DNA of 64,000 bases from Vulcanimicrobiota bacterium (GCA_019637395.1 JAHBVR010000014.1:1-64000), one strand, 5' to 3'; positions 52,479-61,248 are shown, counted from the first letter of the stretch. Program-made: numbers and translations. Notes: a model not told the origin generated them from the letters alone.

Positions 52479-52800
52479 GTGGAAGGATGGGGCGCACGCT
52501 GGTGGGGGCTTGGGGGTGGTCTGTTCGTTCTATTGCTACAGGGACGACTTATTGCCTGCAAGAAAAATCACGCCGAGCATCGACGTTTGTATCCGCGCCG
52601 TCTCGAGACGCTCTGCGAGGAGGGATATCTGGACCATTTGCCCGTCTGCCCGGCCAACTCCTTCGGTTACTTCTACCGGGCTTCCGCCCGATGGATTTCG
52701 AGTGGTCTGCAATGGAGATGGTCACGCTGAAGCTTTTCACGGCTTTCCCGGAAGTTGTCGGAATTTGCCGGCTTATGATAGCCGGCTTGGTCTGATTGGC
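52479..52800 (+). pseudogene. remnant of a small pilin-like or secreted protein gene
   Basis: From the GTG at 52479 the frame gives a hydrophobic segment (GLGGGLFVLLLQGRLIACKK), then LYPRRLETLCEEGYLDHLPV and CPANSFGYFYR. That order, a hydrophobic start, a Tyr-Pro then L-E-T-L segment, a GYL-x-x-LP-x-CP motif and an aromatic end, recalls a type of small prepilin-like protein with a conserved C-terminal disulfide region. The expected continuation, FRVVCNGDGHAEAF and AYDSRLGLI, occurs in another frame from about 52690. Residues between CKKN and LYP also seem missing. The 190 bases before it (52290-52478) contain no gene I can support. Assignment rests on pattern memory, so it is tentative. Confidence 0.42.
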
Positions 52801-53447
52801 ACTCCCTTGGGCGCGGATTTATCAGGCCTTCTTTCCGCCACAAAGATGCGGGTGAATTCGTCACCCCAGTCGAGGTCGGGGATGATGCGGAAGTGGTGTT
52901 CACCGAGAGGTTGAAAGCCGGGCGGGGGGTGGCGCAGGCGGCAGTCAGCCAGCAGCAGGTGAGGGCAGAAGCGGGCCAGTTCTTCGATGCCGGCCAGGTT
53001 GGCGGGGTCGTAGAGGAAGTCGGCCAACACCAGCAGGTCGACGGGTTCCTGGATTTGTTCGAGTGAGCTGACGATGGGGAAGGCGACGCCGTTGGCTTGC
53101 GCGTTGCAGGCACTGGCCAGGCGGGCTTCGGGATCGGAGTCAACAGCCCAGACTTTCCAGCCTTTCTGGCTGAGTGCGATGGAGAGGATGCCGGAGCCGC
53201 AGCCCAGGTCGACGATCGTGCCAGGGCATTTTTGTTGCGGTAGCCAGTGGCTGAGCCAGCCCCCGCCGGGCCAGCAGAAGGCCCAGTAGGGCGGGCTGTC
53301 CCAGACGGCTCGGGCCACCGCCGGATCGAGGGGGGCGCGGGGGAAGTCGGGCTGGAGCAGGTGGAGCAACACCGAGCCGACCCGGGTGGGGACCAGGCGA
53401 GCAGCGGGAATGCGGGCCTGAACGGCCTCTTGCAGCTGGGTTTGCAC
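52773..53447 (-). CDS. class I SAM methyltransferase, ETF beta lysine methyltransferase-like
   Basis: 224 residues. The block PYWAFCWPGGGWLSHWLPQQ resembles the N-terminal signature of ETFBKMT/METTL20-type enzymes. The SAM site is IVDLGCGSGILSIALSQKGW, VWAVDSDPEA, and then VDLLVLADFLYD where these enzymes have a D/N-(I/L)xY motif. The last 15-20 residues (DKSAPKGVPIRPSRLS) are not typical. ETF beta as substrate is inference from similarity only. Downstream overlap with the pilin-like remnant is on the opposite strand. Confidence 0.78.
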   Translation of the reverse strand: MQTQLQEAVQARIPAARLVPTRVGSVLLHLLQPDFPRAPLDPAVARAVWDSPPYWAFCWPGGGWLSHWLPQQKCPGTIVDLGCGSGILSIALSQKGWKVWAVDSDPEARLASACNAQANGVAFPIVSSLEQIQEPVDLLVLADFLYDPANLAGIEELARFCPHLLLADCRLRHPPPGFQPLGEHHFRIIPDLDWGDEFTRIFVAERRPDKSAPKGVPIRPSRLS

Positions 53448-53484
53448 TTGAGGTCTGGCCTTCCACGGCCGGGTGAGTTGTTCC

Positions 53485-53663
53485 GCTCATGTGCGCGAGC
53501 TGGCGCACGTCTGGTGGGGTGCGCGAAATGGTGCTCACATGTGCGCGAGCTGGTGCGCGTCTGGTGGGGGTGCGCGAAATGGTGCTCACATGTGCGCGAG
53601 CTGGCGCACGTCTGGTGGGGGTGCGCGAAATGGTGCTCACATGTGCGCGAGCTGGTGCGCGTC
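53485..53663. repeat. 51-bp tandem repeat, 3.6 copies, alternating variants
   Basis: Units begin with GCTC at 53485, 53533, 53584 and 53635, so the spacing is 48, 51 and 51 bases. Copies 1 and 3 read CTGGCGCACGTC and copies 2 and 4 CTGGTGCGCGTC, giving an A-B-A-B order. Copy 1 lacks three bases and copy 4 is cut off. The unit is 17 codons long and is read without stops on the minus strand, but it lies just beyond the stop of the alpha/beta hydrolase. The repeat contains the CACATGTG palindrome and fragments such as TGCGC-GAGCTG-GCGCA that may fold. Confidence 0.88.
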
Positions 53664-54417
53664 AGGCGAGTACGAAATTGCGGACGAGTTGGTTGACTTC
53701 GGGCGCGTGCTCGATCCAGAAGAGGTGGCGGGCGTGGGGAAAAGAGTGGACCTGGGCCTGGGGCAGGAGGCGTTGGAGCACGGCCAGGTTGGCGGAGGGG
53801 ACGACCTGGTCGTCGCCCCCGTGCATGAGCAGGGCCGGGCCCCGGTAGGCGTGCAGGCGCGAGCTGGCGTCGAAGCGGGCGGTGGCTTCGCGCTGGCGGG
53901 TCCAGGTTTCCAGAGGCGGGTTGTGGCTCATGCGCAGGGCTACGTATCGATCCACCAGGCCGGGATCGACCGAGTCGCTGAAATTCAGGCGCATGGCTCC
54001 GCGCACCGAGGCATCAGTCAGGCCTTCCCGGGCCAGGCGGGCCATGAACTCCAGGGTGTCGGTGCCCATATAAGTGGCCGAGGGGCCACCGGCCATGGTG
54101 CAGCCCAGAATGAGGCCGGCGCAGCGATCGGGATGTTTGAGGGCGAATTCCTGGGCGATCATGCCCCCCATGGATACGCCCCAGATGTGGGCTCTTTCCA
54201 GACCCAGGCGATCGAGCAGGCGGGCGCCGTCGTCGGCCAGGTCGGCCAGTTCAAAGGGAGCCAGCGCGGAGCCGCCCACGCCGCGATTCTCGATGGCCAG
54301 CAGGCGCAGCCCCGGCAACGAGTTCCACTGCCAGCTCCAACTCCAGCGACTGAAGCCCAGGCCGTTGAAGAGGAGCAGGGGCGGGCCCTGACCGATACTT
54401 TCGTAGCAACTTTGCAT
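53662..54417 (-). CDS. alpha/beta-fold hydrolase
   Basis: 251 residues. The nucleophile elbow is WGVSMGGMIAQEF (Ser), with HGGDDQVVP supplying Asp and HARHLFWIE the His near the end. The oxyanion region is LLFNGLGFSRWSW. The start at ATG 54417 (MQSCYESIGQGPPLLLFNG) is typical of the family, while longer forms run into the antisense of the next gene. Its substrate is unknown. Its stop codon is inside the last repeat copy, whose 17-residue unit continues in frame after the stop, so readthrough would add a repetitive tail. Confidence 0.86.
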   Translation of the reverse strand: MQSCYESIGQGPPLLLFNGLGFSRWSWSWQWNSLPGLRLLAIENRGVGGSALAPFELADLADDGARLLDRLGLERAHIWGVSMGGMIAQEFALKHPDRCAGLILGCTMAGGPSATYMGTDTLEFMARLAREGLTDASVRGAMRLNFSDSVDPGLVDRYVALRMSHNPPLETWTRQREATARFDASSRLHAYRGPALLMHGGDDQVVPSANLAVLQRLLPQAQVHSFPHARHLFWIEHAPEVNQLVRNFVLA

Positions 54418-54467
54418 GGAGCGCGATTCTGCCAGGAGCGGCCCCCTTCCCCCAGAATTTCCCAGCA

Positions 54468-54824
54468 GTGGCTTACTTTCAGATCCCCCTGAACTTGCCT
54501 CACGCGGCCACCGTCGCCAGTCGCATTGTGCGTTTGTTGGAGGGGGAACCACTGCAGCGGCAGGCCGAGGAATTGCTGGAACCGCTGCTGGTTTACCAGA
54601 TGACCCAGGACTACAGCGCCAACATCACCACTTATCAGGCCCGCGACCGGGCCGCCGAGCGCGGGCGCAAGCTGGCCGAGGGAATCGCCGCCGCCGGACT
54701 GGGCCGAGATCGTCTCGGACAGTGCATCCGCAATCTCTTCGAGTGTCTGGAACTGGGCGAAGAGGGGGCGCGCCTGGGGCTGCTGGCCGGCGAGAATCCC
54801 GAGTCCATGCAGCGACCCAAATAG
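54468..54824 (+). CDS. small helical protein, unrecognised
   Basis: 118 residues from a GTG start. Predicted helical (ATVASRIVRLLEGEPLQRQA and GRDRLGQCIRNLFECLELGE). It shows no motif of known families. It diverges from the hydrolase gene by 50 bases. It is oriented like the metallopeptidase/CHAT genes but 114 bases upstream of them, and I see no terminator in between. Confidence 0.62.
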   Translation: MAYFQIPLNLPHAATVASRIVRLLEGEPLQRQAEELLEPLLVYQMTQDYSANITTYQARDRAAERGRKLAEGIAAAGLGRDRLGQCIRNLFECLELGEEGARLGLLAGENPESMQRPK

Positions 54825-54938
54825 TTACAGAAATATTTCAGTTCCATGTCCTAGATTAGCCTCAGATATTACACACAAAAACAGGCGACAAGAGGGACGA
54901 AAATCCAGGCCAACGTTCACCACCTGCCGGCCGCGCGT

Positions 54939-56726
54939 TTGCACGCCCCCAAGCTGGACAAAATCAACTTACAGGGCGAGCCGCCCCCCGAAAAAAGTCC
55001 TTTTGCCGAGAAGATGGCCGAGTCGATCGAGATTTGCGCTCACCAGGGCAAGAAGCTGGGCAGTCTGGCCATGGTTTCATACGCCACCGCCGCTCTGCCC
55101 ATGATGGCCATTGTGGCCGGCATCAACGTGATTCCCGATATGCTCTTTGGACCCGTGGCCATCGGCAGCATGATCGGGGCCATGGCCCTGTCGGCCCTGG
55201 AAGAAAAGCACATCGGCGTGGGTAAACAACTGGGTCGCGCCGCCGGAGCCGTGGTCGGGGCCGGAGTGGGCCTGGTGCGCGGACTGGCCGCCCAGATGGC
55301 CGGACCGGAAGAAACTCCCGGTAAAGTGGAAATTCAAAAACAGCTGCCCGGTCAGGCCAAGGCTTTCCGTCCCATTTTCCAGCGCGGATTGGACGCCACC
55401 CTGGGCCCGCTGCAGGCACGCAGCAAAGCCCTGGAGATTTCTGAGCTGGTGGGCGCCACCGCCAGCACGCTGGTGGTCGCCTACACCGTGCCGGGAATGA
55501 TCGGCAACGCCATCGGCGGACCGATCGGCAACGCCCTGGCCACCACCCTGATCGGCCCGCTCAGCGGCATGGTGCTGGGCGGTCTGGCCGAGAGCACCCT
55601 GGGCATCGGGCGCGGCGCCGGGGAACTGGTGGGCCGGGTTATCGACAAAATCAAGCCTCCCTCCGATGAGCCGGTGGAGGCTCCCAAATCCAAGCCCGAA
55701 GCCGGCAAACCGGGTGCGCTCAAGAAGGGTTTCCTCAGTTTGAACAATGTGATCGGTCAGCCGGTCATCGGTTTCTTGCTGGATACGACCATCTTGGGCA
55801 ATCGTCTGTTGGCTCAGAAGCCCATCCAGAGTATGCACTTTGAAGAGCGCCCGCTGGCCACCGTCAACAAGGACCGCTTGATCAAGAATTTCGTGTCCCT
55901 GGCCGGCATCCACGGTCCTTCGGGCCAGGAAAAATTGGTGGGGGACGAACTGGAAGTGCGCCTGGGCAAACTGGGCGCCAGCATCGAACGCCGCGACGAC
56001 GGCACTATCATCGCCACCCTGCCGGCCACCGAGGGTTATGAAGATAGCCCCACGGTGATGCTCAGCGCCCATCAGGACACGGTCATGCCCACCAAACTCG
56101 AGAACATCATCATCGGGCCGCGCCGCATTCACACCAACGAGAAATCTATTCTGGGCGCCGACGACCGGGCCGGTCTGGCCGAGATTTTGGAAGGCGCCCA
56201 AAGCGTTATCGAACAGGGTCTGGCTCATCCCGAAGTCAAGTTTGTCTTCACCGTCGACGAAGAGCGCGGGCTGCTGGGCGCCAGCCGCTTGAAGCCCGAG
56301 GACATCAGCAATCGGCCCACCCTGGGCTTCGTGGTGGACGCCCTCGACGTCAAAGACGTGCACCTGACCAACGACGCCGTGATCGTCAATCCGAATTCGG
56401 TGAAATATAACTATAGTCAGGATGATCCGCTGGTTCAGGTGGTCTATCGCTCGATGACCAACGCCGGCCTGACTCCTCGTCCCATTCCGGCTCCGATCCT
56501 GACCGGCGCCGGCTCGGACGCCAACACCCGGGCCTTCAACTCCGGGAAGATTCGCACCATCGCGGTGGGCGCGGGCGAGCGCGATATGCATACGCCGCTG
56601 GAACATATTAAGATTAACGACCTGGAACAGGCCGCCCGGCACGTCGTGGGGTATATCACCAACAGTTGTGATTTGCAGGTTCAAGGCGATCAAATTGTGC
56701 CGCGCCGGGCTTTCTCTCTGGATTAG
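54939..56726 (+). CDS. metallopeptidase (M20/PepT-like) fused to an N-terminal glycine-rich membrane-like domain
   Basis: 595 residues. Residues 1-290 contain two or three long glycine/alanine-rich hydrophobic stretches, such as MVSYATAALPMMAIVAGINV and TVPGMIGNAIGGPIGNALAT, with GxxxG spacing. Residues 300-595 are an M20-type zinc peptidase: SAHQDT (His 378), ILGADDRAGL (Asp 408), DEERGLLGA (Glu) and FVVDALD, then GAGSDANTRAF and a last His in MHTPLEH. The usual lid domain is short. The TTG at 54939 is doubtful: the frame continues upstream through IQANVHHLPAARL to an ATC at 54903 placed six bases after AAGAGGG. The 3' end overlaps the CHAT gene by 32 bases. Confidence 0.82.
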   Translation: MHAPKLDKINLQGEPPPEKSPFAEKMAESIEICAHQGKKLGSLAMVSYATAALPMMAIVAGINVIPDMLFGPVAIGSMIGAMALSALEEKHIGVGKQLGRAAGAVVGAGVGLVRGLAAQMAGPEETPGKVEIQKQLPGQAKAFRPIFQRGLDATLGPLQARSKALEISELVGATASTLVVAYTVPGMIGNAIGGPIGNALATTLIGPLSGMVLGGLAESTLGIGRGAGELVGRVIDKIKPPSDEPVEAPKSKPEAGKPGALKKGFLSLNNVIGQPVIGFLLDTTILGNRLLAQKPIQSMHFEERPLATVNKDRLIKNFVSLAGIHGPSGQEKLVGDELEVRLGKLGASIERRDDGTIIATLPATEGYEDSPTVMLSAHQDTVMPTKLENIIIGPRRIHTNEKSILGADDRAGLAEILEGAQSVIEQGLAHPEVKFVFTVDEERGLLGASRLKPEDISNRPTLGFVVDALDVKDVHLTNDAVIVNPNSVKYNYSQDDPLVQVVYRSMTNAGLTPRPIPAPILTGAGSDANTRAFNSGKIRTIAVGAGERDMHTPLEHIKINDLEQAARHVVGYITNSCDLQVQGDQIVPRRAFSLD

Positions 56727-59676
56727 CCTGCTTTGTCTGGCTTTGCCCGGCCAGGCAAAGCCCACCCTGGAACAGTTGCGCGGCTACATCGCCAAGTTGG
56801 AGTTGCGCCAGCAGGCCGGGGATATCCGCGGTATCTTGCAACAGGCCGGTGAGCAACCGGAGCTGGCTGCCATTCTGCTTCACGATTGGCCTTTGGAAGG
56901 GCTGACCGAGCCAAGGAGTCAGTTGCTGACGCTGCTGAAGCGCGGTTTGGAGTTGAAAGATACCCCTCTCGCCTTACAGTCAGCTCCCACCGTGGATTTG
57001 AGCACGCGCCTGGAGGCCATTGACTGGCTCTACTGGGGGGCGCCCAATGCGGCCAGGCTGCTGGATCTGGGCAATTTCCGCCAGCTGGCGGTGCTGCTCG
57101 ACGCCTATCGCGCACACCTGGAGGAAGCCGAGCGGGGAGATGTCGCCCGGGCTCGGCTGTGGCAGGCCGAGGCGCGCTTGCTCTCGGGAGATTTCCCCTA
57201 CTCGGCGGCTCGGCGCCAGCAATTGGTGGAGTGGGCTAAGAAAAGTCCGGATGACCTGGCTTTTCTTTATGCCTGCCTGGCGGTCGTGGCCACCGACAGC
57301 GGTCGCTCCGACCTGGCCACTCAGCTGCTCAATCCTTTGGAAGAGGCGCTCGAGCACACCGCACCCGAGCGCCGGGCGCTCTACGGCTTCGTGTTGGAAA
57401 CCCTGCGTTACCGGCTGGCGGCGCGCAGCCGGGCCGAGGTGGACCTGGCTGACTTGCGCCTGCGCCACGATCGGGCCTGGAAGTCACTGGCGGGCTATCA
57501 AGGCAATCGATCGGCCGACATGCGCCTGTGGATGCGCTGCGCCCAATACTGGTCAGGAGTGCTCGACAACGAGATCAACTATGGGCGGGCTGAGTTTAAG
57601 GAGACCCAGCTAGCTGATAGCCAGCAGATGTTCAAGGTGGCTGAAGAAGCGCTGAACCAGGATAGTTATGGCGCTCAGCTGGGATGTCTGAGCGGCGTGC
57701 TCGATTTGGAGTTGACCAATCAGTGGTTGGGCACGCGCAGTCTGGAACAGTCCCGTCCCTTGTTGGAATTGACCGGTAAGACCCTGGACACCTACCGTGG
57801 TTGGTTGGAGGCAGACCAGCAGCAGCAGAACGAGACCTGTCCGCCTCTGCTGCGGCGCCGCTTGGGAACGGATTTCCAGCTGGAGTTGGTGCACGGCGAC
57901 CTGGATACGCTGGGCAGCCGGTACCTGGCCTTGCGCCAACTGCATTCGCCCAGCTCCAGCAACCTCCAGGAATTGCTCAACGCCGGCGACTCCTCCACAC
58001 GCTACCACGGATTGGCGGGATTTCGCGACGCGCGTTACCTGTTGCTGCTCAACCCGGCTACTCAGGGGGAGGAGGCGGAGAGGCTGATCGGGAGTCTGCA
58101 GCAGGAATGGGAGCGCTGCCAGTATCGCCCGGGCTTGATTGCCTTGCCCATGGAGCGGGGCCGGCGGTTGGCACAACGCGGCCTCAAGGAAGAGGCGGTC
58201 GCCCAATTGAGCCAGGGGACGGGTCCCCTGGAAAAATACCTGGCCGAGCTGGGAGCGGGTCTGCAGATGGTTCAGGCCTATCGCCACGACTATATGCTGC
58301 TGGCCCGCCTGCAGGCCGACCTGGGCCAGCCCGCTCAGGCTTTTGCCACGGTGGCTCGCTTCAACAACCTCGAGGCGGTGCAACGCGGCACCAAGGCTCT
58401 CTGGCAAAGACCGGAAGTGGCTCGGGTTCGGCAGCTCAGTGAGGAGGGGCAGAGCCTGGAGCAGCAGGCCGCGGTGCGGCGATCGCTTGGGAAAGCGCCC
58501 GACAGCCAGTTGCTGGCCCAGAATCGGGAACAGTTCCAGCAAAAGCTGAACCAGCTCTTGCAGCGTGAGCCGCGCTATCGACTGGCTCTGAGTGTGCAAC
58601 CAGCCGACTTGACCAGCGCTCAAAAGCATCTGCCGGCCGATACCGTGCTCGTCCAGTACCTGCCGGGTCCCGAGGGGCTGTATGTTTTCGTGGTCACCCG
58701 TCAGGCAATCAAAGTGCGCCGTGTGGACGTGGCCCAGGCGGACCTGGAAAAAACGGTGGCCCGATGGCGGGGGCGCATCGCCAGCTTTCCCACCCGAGTG
58801 GACCTGCTCAAGCATTTTAGCTGGACGGACCGCTCGGCACCCGGTTACGACAGCCACACCAGGCCGTTGCTGGAGGATGGGCGCCGGCTTTACGATTGGC
58901 TGCTGCGTCCTTTGGAGGCGGATTTGCGCGGCCACTCGGTAGTGGCCATCGTGCCCAGCGGCAACCTGTATTATTTGCCCTTTGCCGGCTTGATTCGTGG
59001 CATGGGACCGAAGGGGCCGAAGTTTGTGGCCCAGCGCTGGCAATGCGTGGAGCTGGTCAAGGCGGCCGATCTGCGCGAGTTGCAAACTCGGGGGGCTCAG
59101 GCCAGGGGCTTGTTGGCGCTGGCCAACCCGGACGGGTCGCTGCCGGGGGCGGAGCGGGAAGTTCGCCAGATCGCCCGGTTCTTTCCAAGACCCCGGCTGC
59201 ACTTCGGCAAAGCGGCCCGGCCGGAGTTGCTCAGGCCGATGCCGGCCGGTATCGGTTATCTGCACCTGGCCACCCACGGAGTGTTGAACGGCTTGGACCC
59301 GGTGGCCAGCTATCTGGTGGTGGCCGGCTCGCGCCTGCACATTCGCGACGTCTACGGGCTTTCTCTAAAGAACACCCGGTTGGTCACCTTGTCCGCCTGT
59401 CAGACGGCTATGCAGGAGGGAGCCGTGACCGGCGGTGAGGTGACCAGCCTGGCCCAGGCTTTTTCGGTGGCCGGCGGGCAGGCGGTGCTGGCCAGTCTTT
59501 GGAATGTAAGCGACGACGGAACGGAACGCCTGATGTCGGCCTTTTATCCCAAGCTGGCACGCGGGCTGAGTTTGAGTAAGGCCCTGCAGCAGGCGCAGTT
59601 GGAAGTTCTGGCCCAGCGGCAGTTTCAGCACCCTTTCTATTGGGCGGCCTTTTCGCTTTATGGAGACTGGAGGTAA
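56695..59676 (+). CDS. secreted CHAT-domain (caspase-like) protease with helical repeat region
   Basis: 993 residues from a TTG start (MCRAGLSLWISLLCLALPGQ is the signal peptide); a GTG at 56668 would give a nine-residue longer form. Residues 30-620 are helical TPR-like. The CHAT domain (about 640-990) contains LQTRGAQARGLLALANPDGS, YLHLATHGVLNG with the catalytic His, and LVTLSACQTAMQ with the Cys, followed by VLASLWNVSDDG and HPFYWAAFSLYGD. CHAT proteases are cysteine endopeptidases of the caspase-separase clan. The start lies within the upstream peptidase gene (32-base overlap), so the two are probably translated together. Substrate unknown. Confidence 0.9.
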   Translation: MCRAGLSLWISLLCLALPGQAKPTLEQLRGYIAKLELRQQAGDIRGILQQAGEQPELAAILLHDWPLEGLTEPRSQLLTLLKRGLELKDTPLALQSAPTVDLSTRLEAIDWLYWGAPNAARLLDLGNFRQLAVLLDAYRAHLEEAERGDVARARLWQAEARLLSGDFPYSAARRQQLVEWAKKSPDDLAFLYACLAVVATDSGRSDLATQLLNPLEEALEHTAPERRALYGFVLETLRYRLAARSRAEVDLADLRLRHDRAWKSLAGYQGNRSADMRLWMRCAQYWSGVLDNEINYGRAEFKETQLADSQQMFKVAEEALNQDSYGAQLGCLSGVLDLELTNQWLGTRSLEQSRPLLELTGKTLDTYRGWLEADQQQQNETCPPLLRRRLGTDFQLELVHGDLDTLGSRYLALRQLHSPSSSNLQELLNAGDSSTRYHGLAGFRDARYLLLLNPATQGEEAERLIGSLQQEWERCQYRPGLIALPMERGRRLAQRGLKEEAVAQLSQGTGPLEKYLAELGAGLQMVQAYRHDYMLLARLQADLGQPAQAFATVARFNNLEAVQRGTKALWQRPEVARVRQLSEEGQSLEQQAAVRRSLGKAPDSQLLAQNREQFQQKLNQLLQREPRYRLALSVQPADLTSAQKHLPADTVLVQYLPGPEGLYVFVVTRQAIKVRRVDVAQADLEKTVARWRGRIASFPTRVDLLKHFSWTDRSAPGYDSHTRPLLEDGRRLYDWLLRPLEADLRGHSVVAIVPSGNLYYLPFAGLIRGMGPKGPKFVAQRWQCVELVKAADLRELQTRGAQARGLLALANPDGSLPGAEREVRQIARFFPRPRLHFGKAARPELLRPMPAGIGYLHLATHGVLNGLDPVASYLVVAGSRLHIRDVYGLSLKNTRLVTLSACQTAMQEGAVTGGEVTSLAQAFSVAGGQAVLASLWNVSDDGTERLMSAFYPKLARGLSLSKALQQAQLEVLAQRQFQHPFYWAAFSLYGDWR

Positions 59677-59677
59677 T

Positions 59678-60142
59678 ATGGATTGGATTGAAGCGGGGGC
59701 GACCGCTCCCGATTTTTCGCTGGCCGACGATCGCGGCCGGACGGTAACCTTGAGCGGACTGCGCGGTAAGCCGGTGGTGCTCTATTTCTACCCCAAGGAT
59801 GACACCCCCGGCTGCACCAAGGAAGCCTGCGCCTTCCGTGACCGCAGCGCCGACTTCCAGGGAGCGGTGGTGCTCGGCGTATCGCCGGATGATAGTGAAA
59901 GCCACGCTCGCTTTCGGGAGAAATTCCAACTGAACTTTCCGCTGCTGGCCGACACCGACCATGCGTTGGCCGAAAGTTATGGGGCCTGGCGCGAGAAAAA
60001 TTTATATGGCAAAAAAAGCATGGGAGTGGTGCGTTCCACCTTTCTCATCGACGCTCAGGGTAAGGTGGCCAGGGTCTGGAAGAAGGTCAACGTGGACGGG
60101 CACGACCAGCAGGTGCTGGAGGCCCTGGCTGCTTTGAAATGA
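59678..60142 (+). CDS. bcp: thioredoxin-dependent peroxiredoxin (BCP family)
   Basis: 154 residues. The peroxidatic motif PKDDTPGCTKEACAFRD carries the catalytic Cys and the resolving Cys five residues further. RSTFLIDAQGKVARVWKKV is the C-terminal block. It reduces hydroperoxides with electrons from thioredoxin in the cytoplasm. The ATG at 59678 is preferred over 59660 because GGAGG ends four bases before it, and it starts one base after the CHAT stop, so co-transcription is likely. Confidence 0.93.
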   Translation: MDWIEAGATAPDFSLADDRGRTVTLSGLRGKPVVLYFYPKDDTPGCTKEACAFRDRSADFQGAVVLGVSPDDSESHARFREKFQLNFPLLADTDHALAESYGAWREKNLYGKKSMGVVRSTFLIDAQGKVARVWKKVNVDGHDQQVLEALAALK

Positions 60143-61138
60143 TTACTGGCGCGGCCTTTTCAGGACGCCCTGGGTGAAGTCGACTTTTTCGGCCCATTCG
60201 GGGTGGTCGATCAAGGGGTTGCGGTTGCCCTGCAATTCTTGAATGGCCTGGTTGCGGTGCTTTTCGTAAAGCGAAGGCGGGTCTTTTTTGTGCCATTCGA
60301 GCAATAAGGCCAGGTCTTCGGAGCCGTAAGCGGCGGCTTTTTTAGGGTAACGCAGCATGAAGTAGAGAGTGGCACGGGCCACTGCCCCCTGGCCGGCCAT
60401 TGGTTGAAAACCTTTGCCGTCGTCGGTGCGGATGCCGCATTTGGTCACCTTCTCGTTGCTGACCCCCGAGGACTGGTGGTAACGGCGGTTGCCGCGGTAG
60501 CTGTTGCAGCGGCTATCGCAGGCGAAAAGGTGGTGCAGGTCGCCGCGCATGGGCTCCTTGGCTTCGTACCAGGACTGGGGCACGACGTGTTCGCAGTTGA
60601 GCGAGCCGGCCGTCTGGGTGAGCGAAATGTGGGCGGCCACGGTTTCCGGAGCCAGCGGAGCAAAACTGAGCATCTGTGCGACCGCTTTATCCACGGCTCG
60701 CTGTTTGGCCGGTGTAATTTCGGTGACACTGTCCGGGCTGTAGATGCTCTGTACCTGGCCGTCTGGGCGGCGATCGACCCAGGGATAGACATATTTTTCC
60801 GGATGATAGTCGAGTTTGGTGGTATGCGATTCTTTGACCAGTTTGGAGAGCAGCTCGAAAGCTTCTTTGCCGTCCTCGGTGTTGAGTTGGAAATCTTGAT
60901 AGTAGGCGGATTGAGCTTTGGCGTCGGCCTTGGCATCGTAGTAAGGCCGGGCGCCCTCGGCGGTGTCCATGAGGCGGCGCGAGCGCGGGGGGGGAATGAG
61001 ATGGACTTCGTCGGGCTGATCGGCGCTGAAAAAGTCCTGCGGAACGGCTTCCTGGATGGTTTCGGCGGCGGGGCTCTGGTAGGCTGAGACCACCGAGAAA
61101 TCGCCCGGTAGGAAGTAGGAATCGCGAGAAATCGTCAT
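60143..61138 (-). CDS. endonuclease I (EndA/NucM family) homologue
   Basis: 331 residues. The catalytic block is LNCEHVVPQSWYEAKEPMRG and DLHHLFACDSRCNSYRGNRR, the His-metal finger of EndA/NucM-type nucleases that digest DNA and RNA without specificity. The C-terminal half is family-typical. An unusual N-terminal 100 residues (ISRDSYFLPGDFSVVSAYQS) shows no signal peptide, though family members are mostly secreted. It may be exported by another route or act in the cytoplasm. The ATG at 61138 is preferred over a GTG at 61144. The stop abuts that of the peroxiredoxin. Confidence 0.87.
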   Translation of the reverse strand: MTISRDSYFLPGDFSVVSAYQSPAAETIQEAVPQDFFSADQPDEVHLIPPPRSRRLMDTAEGARPYYDAKADAKAQSAYYQDFQLNTEDGKEAFELLSKLVKESHTTKLDYHPEKYVYPWVDRRPDGQVQSIYSPDSVTEITPAKQRAVDKAVAQMLSFAPLAPETVAAHISLTQTAGSLNCEHVVPQSWYEAKEPMRGDLHHLFACDSRCNSYRGNRRYHQSSGVSNEKVTKCGIRTDDGKGFQPMAGQGAVARATLYFMLRYPKKAAAYGSEDLALLLEWHKKDPPSLYEKHRNQAIQELQGNRNPLIDHPEWAEKVDFTQGVLKRPRQ

Positions 61139-61248
61139 TGCCACAGACTAAGAATAGATAATTTTGGCAAAAGTTTTGTCGCGATTTTGTAACCTTTCGG
61201 CCGTAAGAGGGGGGAGGGTGTTGAGCGCGGGTTCAGAAGCAGTTTCGG

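Noticed and set aside
53485-53663. CRISPR array reading of the repeats
   Set aside because: Units are directly contiguous with no unique spacers, and no cas gene is present.
55077-56765. Minus-strand frame of 562 residues across the metallopeptidase gene
   Set aside because: Histidine- and glycine-rich composition without motifs; the plus strand shows all zinc ligands.
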